Shown here in pieces: positions 55,782 through 64,000 of a DNA stretch of 64,000 nt. The DNA is taken from assembly GCA_029990175.1 (NCBI GenBank), contig JARKIP010000048.1, positions 25,692,001-25,756,000 of the forward strand. The letters run 5' to 3'. Both the position numbers and the translations under genes were made by a program. The DNA comes from Petunia secreta (Eukaryota; Streptophyta; Magnoliopsida; Solanales; Solanaceae). The first letter of the stretch is position 1, and every line of letters begins with the position of its first letter. A model generated the notes under the pieces. That model ran no database searches. It was given only the letters and a program-made list of their open reading frames with translations, and had not been told where the DNA came from.

Positions 55782-57365
55782 AAACTCGCGTTCGTCCTCG
55801 AACGAGCCTAAATCTAAAGCAAGATTTACGCAGATAACAAGAGAACTTGCACGACCTTCATAAACTATCCCACGGAATTTTTCTCATGATTACAGAATTA
55901 AAACTATAACACTAACACCGAACTCTTGGAATAAAACATATCTGGATAATATGATAACACCGTTGCCCGGATTATTGTGACTAAGATGATCCTTCCTCGA
56001 TCACGAGAGGAGAGTTCTACATTTTTGAAACAAAGATACACGGAACTTTGAATGGGTTAACATGATTAAGCCGATAATTACCTCTTCGATATACCTTTCG
56101 ATATAGAACAGGTCGATGGAACTAAGAATTAGCTTACGCTTCAGCAACGCCTTAGAGATTTAATATTATGATTCGGTATCAATTGGAGGAAGACTCCTCC
56201 ACTTAAAGCATAAACTCATACAACTAATCTGAATAGAAATAGTCATCCTCGCACAACCTGCTGGGTTAAACAAGACCTAGCTAAAAGCTGAACATAGGCA
56301 GACCTAATCTACCAAACTACCCTATCGAGTTGCCAACTAGCTGCAACTCTCGAGTTCACAACTCCATACCTTTGCCGTAAACACCACCGCCCGATGGATG
56401 GTACTTCTATATAAAAATTTCGGCAGAGTTTCCCCTGAAACTGGCTGATCCGCAAAAATAGAACCAGCACTATACTATACATGGGAATGGATACCCGGAT
56501 AAACTGATATCCAAAACAATAATCTGCTTACCCGGCTACAATAACACGTACTCTGGCTCAACACAGGGAACGTCACAAACGGCTACCAATCGCCCAAGCT
56601 CACTAGTGCCGGACGAAGAAGAAATGGAAATGGATCGAGGATAGAAATAATTAGAGCTTCAGGAAGTTCATCTTTTTTTTTTTTTTTTTTTTTTTTTGCT
56701 TGGCTACCAAAGCTAGACTACTTTCGAGTCAGGCGAGCCAAAGAATCGCAATTGAAGAAGATAGACATTAAATAAGCTTTATGGAAAAATATACATACCA
56801 ATTTAACCTCCCAATAAGAAGGAAACTCTGACGATTTACCAGAATACCCTTTTATACCGAGACAAACTTGTAGAATAACATGACTACTAGCGTCACAAAC
56901 CAAGAGGAGACACATAGATCGAGTATTACTTACTAACCACTTTACACCGGAAGAAACAATGACACTTTCTGATGGTGACAAATAAGAATCCCATCATCCT
57001 ACCGACACTGAGTTCCAAAGAGAGGTAGACTGACTTGACATTATAACAGAATGAGGCATAACAAAATGCCAAGCAAACAATACCGACACTCACTTCCAAA
57101 TCTCTCACATTTAAACCAGATAAACTAGTAGGGTGATCATAAATGCCAGGAATAAATCATATCAGAAGCTCACCCCTCTATCGCAACTGATTATTAATAG
57201 AAACGACATCCAACGAAACTATTGAAACATGATAAGACACACCATTTCCAGATCGATTAAAAGAATCAAATCTTACTCACATTTAAGAGAAGAAGAAATA
57301 CATGGGTGTACTACATCGGATACCTCAACATCATGCCAGACTGTACTTCTTAGAACTGCCTCTTC
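55782..57365 (-). other. Element D internal region without recognisable pol
   Basis: About 1.6 kb of decayed sequence lies where gypsy pol would be. No protease, RT or integrase motif was recognised on either strand. A T-run of over 20 lies near 56673. Either pol was deleted or the sequence is too decayed to read by eye. Confidence 0.5.
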
Positions 57366-58250
57366 GGCTGAGCCGAGCCGCTACCCTGATAATTACTTCT
57401 AGAAGAACCACTACCACAACGCTCTCAACCTCTATCGAATGAGGGCATATCTCGGGTTGATTAAGATCTATATGAAATTACCTACGACTGTGCAGGTGCC
57501 TGATGACGAGAGAAAAGACGACTGCCTGCTTGCCGGAGTAAGGAAAAACTCCTCAAAGGATAACCAGACTCATGACAATGATAACACCCTTTTCGCTAAA
57601 AATGGAAACTGGACAGATTGTTGATAGCTGTAAAGAGTAGATTGAATCTGATTTTGACGAGCTACTGGCGCACTCTAAGAATCACGCTTTACAAGCTGAG
57701 ATAACCTAGAAGGTGACCTTCCAAAATAATTAGAACTCTTACCTCCAAATGAGGTACCATGGTTGCCCTACCAGGGCCACGGGATCTCTTGCTTTCCCGC
57801 TCTAACTTATGGTATGCCTAATACCTTTGAGCAATATCAACAACGACATCAAATGAGATCCCGACCTCAATCTCTCGAGCCATCTGGGATCTCAAGGAAG
57901 GAGAAAGGTCATCAATAAATCTTTTAATCTCTCGAAAGGCTCATGGACTAGTTGTAATGCATATTCAACCATTTTATAGAATTGAGTCTCATATTCTGAA
58001 ATACCAACAGGCTAACCGACAGGCTACCCTGTCCAATCCACTCAAACTGGCAACACTTTTCATCTCGCTCGCCACTCGAAGGGAACATTTCCACGAATCT
58101 AGAAGAAAAACCAAACCAAGTTAGCTAATAAAAGAGCGGCCCACCAATTCAAGGCTGGACCCTGAAACTGGAAAGAAGAATAATCAACACCATACCGCTC
58201 GATATAATGTTGAGCCTGCAGGATACGCTGACATCGTTTTATTTTTAAAA
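57366..58250 (-). pseudogene. Element D gag remnant (chromovirus-like)
   Basis: On the minus strand near 58250-58130 the frame reads RILQAQHYIERYGVDYSSFQ and FQGPALNWWAALL, the WW core of gypsy Retrotrans_gag. Further on come GISEYETQFYKMVEYALQLV and a Ser/Gly/Gln-rich tail. It has many stops and frameshifts. Confidence 0.6.
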
Positions 58251-58915
58251 AAAACTTACACAGGGATTATTTGATGCATGGCCTGGGAATATCGGGATGT
58301 TCAACCGCGTAAAATAACATACCCTCTTTAGGCACTCGGACCGAACTGTTACCTCGGCTGGCTAACCAGCCAGAACAACTGGAGGCACAATACATGCTGC
58401 CTCCGGAACATACTTTACTGCGGCAATATTAAGAACTGGAATAGGAGCTCCCTAAAATCGAACGTCTACACATGCGGCAACCTGATAGGCTAGCCAGCGA
58501 ATAATAGGTTCTTACGATATCTGCATCGCCAAGATTCTCGTAAAGCATCGTAGAGAGCCAAGGGAACCACAAGGTCCTGCTCCCTTGCCCATCGCAAGCT
58601 CGTACAACTGGGACCTCCGTAACTAGATCGTCAGCACGATCAAAAACTCTCGGGGCTTCGTCAGTGCTAGCCCCAGGCTATACTGCTTCGTCCTGAACTC
58701 ATTCCGTTTCCTGATTTGTCGTACGAGGGTTCACAATTACCACGAACGAATTAACGAAAATACTTTTGCATCCTAGACCGACGCACGATTAAAAAAGAAG
58801 GAAGTAAAACATCCCAAATGCCATCATAGCCTCTCGTAGATAAGTACGGACGTCTACGTACCCATCAGCGAGACTCTACTAGACACTGTCTTAGTCTGGA
58901 TAGACTCTAAACTGC
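58251..58915 (-). other. Element D leader and gag N-terminal region
   Basis: Decayed sequence between PBS and gag core. No clear start codon or motif is seen. Confidence 0.35.
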
Positions 58916-58927
58916 GCTCTGATACCA
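58916..58927 (-). promoter_or_regulatory. Element D primer-binding site
   Basis: The minus strand reads TGGTATCAGAGC two bases after the LTR, the initiator Met tRNA type also used by many chromoviruses. Confidence 0.88.
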
Positions 58928-58929
58928 AC

Positions 58930-61396
58930 TGACACGACCCAGAATCCGGTTAGGCCGTGCGGGTACCCGACATCCTCCCTAGACCCGTCGCGCGAACCCT
59001 TACCAATTAAATCTTGAAAATAAATATAACAATTTACAAATAAGGACAAGACTTAAAATAAAAACACAGACATACTGATACCTCTAAGTTGTACAAAAGA
59101 AATTACAGATGACTACCCAACACACTAGGTTTAGGGCTATCCAGACCAGACATCTAAGAGTACAAAAGAAGACAGATACCTCCTGAAGGGAGCAAAATGC
59201 AACTGAAGTGATAACCGATAAACTGGTGGCCATACGGAATAAAAGCTGGCTCACCCTGACAGCTGAAGTCGTCTTCGCTCCTGAACAACGTGGCGAACTC
59301 AATCCTGGAGCGAACCTGCCGAAACGAAATAGATAGACAAAAAAACAAACAACAAACAAGGGTGAGTCAAAAGGACTCAATAAGTGGGGCAGACTAGCCA
59401 CCTCAAAGAATAGGATAGCTAGCCAGGGAGAAGAAAAACAGATAAACTAAATCCATCTTATTTGAACTATAAACAGGCAAAGCCAAATAATAACTGAAAA
59501 CACGTATGGAATCATAAACAACCAGGGACATAAGGTAGACAGAACATATAAATATCCTAAACATGTCGACAATCAGAAATACATCCCGTTGCGGCGTGCA
59601 ACCCGATCCATATATTCATACTGTTGCGGCGTGCAACCCGATTTGTATATTTATACTGTTGCGGCGTGCAACCCGATTCGTATATTTATATTGTTGCAGC
59701 GTGCAACCCGATCCGATCCATGTATTTATATTGTCGCGACGTGCAACCCGGGATACGAACCAGAAATATATAGGCAAACTGAGATACGGTATACATACCG
59801 CATATATAAAACACAACACGATAGTCACACAATAGTCAGCACGCGGTGCAATGAAATGGGATGAATGCAGTATGATGCAATGGTGTCACATGTGCCAAAT
59901 AGATGGAGCGGAATCCTCCTGTTCCGGGGGCGGAATTTTCCTACCCTCAATATGATGCAATGGAGCGGAATCCTCCTGCTCCGAGGACGGAATCCTCCTA
60001 CCCTCAATATGATGCAATGTGCGTACGAATACAGTATGATGCAATAATAACCCATCACCAGCGCGGGACTCTCATCGACAGCTGGAAAGTATATACCAAC
60101 TCACAACCAAAGTACAATACTCAGATTCTCAATGCAATACCAATAACAGGACATAATATATAATGTAGAATATAAATCCAAAGCTAAGGCGTAATGAGTA
60201 CGCCTATCGGCAGCTACACACGTAAAGAACACGTGGTAGAAAATCCACGAGGCCAGATGCGTCCAAAGAAATGGATATAAACACTTACCTTGTTTAAAAG
60301 TTAGTACATCCACTCAATAACCGCTTGTCCTTTGGTTTTATTTCCAAACGATCCTACTCTATTCAATAAGCAGAAAAATATATCAATTTAGGCTAAAGGC
60401 TTCATTCCTCACATCTTAGGGCAATCCAGGTAGGAACCTGATACCTATTCGCATACGCAATACCCAGGCCAGGCATATATATAGAGTTTAAGGTCACACA
60501 ACCAAACACCAAATAAATTACATTTATATGTTGCTCATAACTCACTGAGTACGAATATATAATTAATTCCATTATCGGGGTCCATTTGACCCTTTAAACT
60601 ATCAATTTACGTCATTAGGGCGATGTCTAATATCCCTATTTTTACCGTAAAAATATATTAAAACGTATGTAATAAACTCAAATAATATATTAGGATCATT
60701 ACCTGAATATTTCAGGATGAAAATTCTACTCTTTTCCGGCCCCTTTTCTCATTTTCTGGCATTTTTTCCTCACTGCGTTTTTTTCATTTCGCTCTGCTTC
60801 TCCATCATGTTTCTTTCTGTTTGATATTGCTTAAGTAGCATATATGCCACCGCCATTCATGTTGACTTTTTTTCTTTTTCCTTTTTTTTTGTTTTCTTTT
60901 ATTTTATTTTTTTTCTTAACGAAAATTAAAACGGTGCCCTACGATATTTGAAATAATTCCAACTTTTGCATACAAGTTGTACAAAATATATGTAACATAC
61001 TTGCGAAGGCGAATCTCCAATCAGACTCCCGAAACTCAAGATGCGAATTTAGATGAAAAGAAGTCAAATTATTTAACCTTCGGCATTTTAGCGGAAACTA
61101 GCCGAACAACATCGAAATTCACTTTTGAAAGTTTACAAAAATCACAAATAATCATACGAACCTAACGATGCTTTCGGATTTCGAATCGGAGCTCATTCGG
61201 CAAAACCGAGCTCGAAAATCTCTTTTTAATATTTATCGCCAATAAAAACTGAAACCTTCTTCCGATGCCTACCAAACTAGGTCTGATTTAGCACAAATTT
61301 TACAGACAGGTCCTAATGGATATTACGAATATTTTAAAATTATCAATACGCCAATCGGAGTCCTAACTTCCGAAACGACTGACCGAGGTCGTTTCA
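58930..61396 (-). repeat. Element D 5' LTR
   Basis: The right copy of the D LTR. It carries the palindrome array (59588-59750), two 57-bp units (59903-60016) and about 18 bases (TCCTGAAGGGAGCAAAAT-like) near 59182 that are absent from the left LTR. Confidence 0.88.
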
Positions 61397-62330
61397 GAGA
61401 ATTATAACGCAAATTTGGAAAATCAGTGGGAGAGATGAAATAGAATAGTACTACAGAAAATACCTTTTTTTTTTAGAAAATTCTTCATTCCTACTTTCAT
61501 GGATCATGAATTGTGTATCAAATGAGTTTTTCAGTGGGATAGTGTATTCATCAAATGCATATACAGTGTGGAAGGATCTAGAGGAACGCTTTGACAAGGT
61601 GAATGGATCTAGATTTTTTCAAATAGACAAAGAGATTGTAACAATCAGCCAAGGTAATTGTTCAATCTCAGTTTACATTTCGAATCTTAGAGTACTCTGG
61701 GATGAGTATGAGTGTATAGCACCAGCTCCTAAGTGTGATTGTGAGAAATCACATGATTATGTGAAACACATGCGTAGACAAAAGCTAATGCAGTTTTTAA
61801 TGGGACCCAATGAGTCATATGAGCAAGACAGATCCTTATGATAATTCCCATGCCTTCAGTAAATGAGGCTTATGTTATGCTAGTTGATAGAGAGAGTCAG
61901 AGATCCATAACCTGTAATTACACATCACCTAATAATAAAATGACTGCTTTAATGACTACTAAGAATGGGAACACGCCTAAAAAGAACTACAACCTGAAAT
62001 GTGACTAATATGATCTGAGAGGTCACATAAGAGATGGATGATGGAAATTGAATGGATATCCACCTGATTACAAGCCTAAGAAGAAGGGTGAAAATAGTGC
62101 CAATAATCAAGGAAACTCTGGTTACTCTGGGAATACAGGTTATGGAGGGACTGGTTACTCTGGAAATTCAGGTTATGGTGGGAACACTGCCAATTACTAT
62201 GGTAAAGCTGGGTACACTTGAGGCAACAATAACAGCTAATATGAGACTAATGTTGCACATAATGTTATGATTGAGGGCCACAACAAGCTGGATTATGGAG
62301 AGAATGGCTCAGCATCATAAAAGAACAACA
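61397..62330 (+). pseudogene. Copia C gag, part 2
   Basis: After the second TSD copy the gag frame resumes (NYNANLENQWER). A stretch of about 42 bases with a T-run near 61465 is extra, then MNCVSNEFFSGIVYSSNAYT, VWKDLEERFDKVNGSR and YECIAPAPKCDC follow. A frameshift near 61828 leads to LMIIPMPSVNEAYVMLVDRE. The zinc knuckle is ruined by stops (near 62004 and 62039). A Gly/Tyr/Asn-rich tail (GYSGNTGYGGTGYSGN) follows. Confidence 0.8.
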
Positions 62331-62335
62331 AGCCA

Positions 62336-63989
62336 ATGATTGCAGGAGCTCAAGCACCATACTTCACTGCAGAGCAATTTGATCAGACTCTGAGGCTCAT
62401 TAATAAGGAAAACACAGTAGAGAGTTCAGAAAATATGGCAGGTACTACTAGTGCTTCCCTAGTGAAATCTAGTGGCAGTAATTGGATAGTAGACACTGGG
62501 GCTACAAATCATATAACATATGACCTGAACATGCTAACTAATAAGACACCAGTCCGTGATAAGAAGAGTGTGCATTTGCCTAATGATGATGTAATACAGG
62601 TTACACATACAGGATCCTGCACAGTGCTAGGAGATGAGTCTGTTGGTGATGTGTTATTCCTTCCAGATTTCATATATAGTCTGCTGGCAGTATCTAAGCT
62701 CATAAATGACCTTAATTGTTCTATCACCTTTTTCCCCAAATTTTGTGTGTTTCAAGACCTTTGTACTGGGAAGGTGAAGGGGATTGGTAGAGTGAAGGAT
62801 GGGCTCTACCTGCTCCTTCAAGTTCCTTTCTAAAGTAAGAACATTACAGCAGAAATGCAGACAAATAGGAGCAATAATGTAGTTGAAATAATAAAGAAGA
62901 ATAACAGTAGTGTAAACACTAGAATAAGTGCAAAAAGAAAGAAGGTTGATGTTCAGACTTGGCACAAGAGGCTTGGGAATACATCTCCTGGAGATTTGCA
63001 ACAAATTTTCAGAATTACTGCTAGAGAATATAATAAGATCTGTGATGATTGCATTGTATGTACTTTAGCAAAGCAAGCTAGACTTTTAGAAGAAGTGTAA
63101 CTAGAGTTGAAGCAGTTTTTGATCTTCTTCATATTGATGTATAGGGCCATATAATGTTCAAACTATGAATGAAAACAGATTTTTCTTGACTATTATGGAT
63201 GATCATTCAAGAATGACATGGTTGCATTTGCTTAAATTGAAAAACGATATTGTTTTCTTGAGGAAATTCTTTAAAATGCTGCAAAATCAGTTTAATAAAT
63301 TAGTTAAAATGATTAGGACATACTCCCTCCGTTTCAAAATGGATGAACCTTTTCGCTTTTCGAGAGTCAAACTGGATAAACTTTGACCAACAATTTAAGA
63401 TGTTTTTTCTCATCATATTGATATGGGAAGAGTTGCATGTTATAGTACTTTTCATATAGTTTTTGAATATGCAAATTTTTATTTGAAAATATTAATTTAA
63501 TATAGTCTAATTTAGATTCAAAGATTAGTCAAATTGACTTTCAAAAAGTGAAAAGGTTCATCCTTTTTTAAACGGAGGGAGTACAATGGTACATAATTCA
63601 TTAATAAAGAATGTTAGGAATTACTTTAAGCCAATGGAATCATTCACCAAAGAACCAGTGTATACACACCTCAGCAAAATGGGATAGTTGAGAGGAAACA
63701 CATGCGTATCATGGAAATTTCTATAAGGATCAAGTTTCAAAGTAATATGACATTGAGATTTTGGGGATACTGTGTGACTGCTGTTGTATATATCATTAAT
63801 AGGTTTCCATCATCAGTCTTAAAGAGCAAGACTCCCTATCAGTTATTGTATAAGAGGAAGCCTAATGTGGCTCACATGACAGTTGTAGGTTGTCTTTGTT
63901 ATGCAATGAGGGAAAATACTATTGATAAATTTGAAGGAAAAGCAGTGCCACTAGTGTTGATGGGCTATTCAGAAGTAAGGAAAGGCTAA
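62336..63989 (+). pseudogene. Copia C protease and integrase, interrupted
   Basis: The protease has NWIVDTGATNHITYD (DTG). After a TAA at 62831 the GAG-pre-integrase region has WHKRLGNTS (Asn for the usual second His) and CDDCIVCTLAKQAR. The integrase has FLTIMDDHSRMTW, then is split after MIRT by a MITE. It continues YTPQQNGIVERKHMRIME and RFWGYCVTAVVYIINRFPSS. The codon expected to give the second catalytic Asp now reads Tyr at the joint. It stops at 63987, where RT has not yet begun. Confidence 0.82.
63323..63581. mobile_element. Stowaway-type MITE 5, inside copia C integrase
   Basis: This is a 259-bp element between TA 63321-63322 and TA 63582-63583. Its ends are CTCCCTCCGTTTCAAAATGG and, inverted, CTCCCTCCGTTTAAAAAAGG, both followed by ATGAACCTTTTC. 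It is related to MITE 2 at 28055-28310. MITE plus one TA is 261 bases, a multiple of three. Confidence 0.92.
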
Positions 63990-64000
63990 ATCTTATATGT

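Larger units (their letters stand above)
53224..61396 (-). mobile_element. Element D: gypsy-like LTR retrotransposon, pol-deleted
   Basis: It has LTRs of 2545 and 2467 bp, a TSD GAGAA at 53219-53223 and 61397-61401, a Met-tRNA PBS and a PPT, all pointing to the minus strand. On the minus strand it begins TGAAACGACCTCGG and ends CGTGTCA. The internal part is only 3.16 kb and holds a decayed chromovirus-like gag and no recognisable pol. The LTRs differ by a few per cent. It inserted in the gag of copia C. Confidence 0.85.
52668..64000 (+). mobile_element. Copia element C, old, interrupted twice, runs off the right edge
   Basis: This is a copia element with a short 5' LTR, Met-tRNA PBS, gag, protease and integrase in order on the plus strand. 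Element D lies in its gag and a MITE lies in its integrase. When the two insertions and one TSD copy each are set aside, the reading frame continues exactly at both joints. RT, RNase H and 3' LTR would be beyond position 64000. It has many stops and is dead. Confidence 0.85.

Overview
The window is repeat-rich nuclear DNA of a dicot plant, most likely a nightshade (Solanaceae). The signs are two intron-bearing plant genes with GT-AG introns, long-LTR Tat/Ogre-like and SIRE-like retrotransposons, TA-flanked Stowaway-type MITEs, and LINE and SINE tails of a kind common in Solanaceae. The genus cannot be fixed from this sequence. No rRNA or tRNA gene, CRISPR array or bacterial-type operon was found.

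Only two host genes are supported. A flavin-containing monooxygenase of the FMO GS-OX-like type lies on the minus strand with its start codon at 10956. Exons 1 to 4 are visible and the 3' part runs off the left edge. A cation/H+ exchanger of the plant CHX (CPA2) family lies on the plus strand in three exons (19715-22978), giving 778 residues with no break. The two genes are divergent. Both are affected by young LTR retrotransposons: copia element A (1037-9466, TSD CAAAG) sits in FMO intron 2 in the sense orientation, and copia element B (11763-19332, TSD TTTCC) sits in the shared promoter interval. Without B that interval would be about 1.2 kb.

From 23.4 to 30.4 kb the sequence is made of LINE fragments (two RTE-like pieces facing apart, and a 5'-truncated L1-like insertion with a 15-bp TSD and an A tail) and MITEs, some nested. 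From 30.4 to 38.1 kb there are broken Ty3/gypsy Tat-type pieces on both strands. From 38.1 to 51.4 kb there is an Ogre-like element with LTRs of about 3.5-3.7 kb. It has lost almost all of gag-pol but carries two diverged copies of its extra 5' ORF, and it has a 71-bp tandem array before the 3' LTR. From 52.7 kb to the right edge there is an old copia element (C). Its gag is split by a gypsy-like element (D, 53224-61396, TSD GAGAA) and its integrase by a Stowaway MITE (63323-63581, TSD TA).

The insertions can be ordered. C is older than D and than its MITE. The Ogre-like LTRs differ by several per cent, D by a few per cent, and A and B by about 0.4-0.5%. The observations most worth a second look are a 514-bp perfectly identical tract inside the otherwise diverged Ogre-like LTRs, the duplicated 5' ORF of that element, the third ORF of copia A, a possible spliced leader in copia B, and the effect of A and B on the FMO and CHX genes. 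All alignments here were made by eye.
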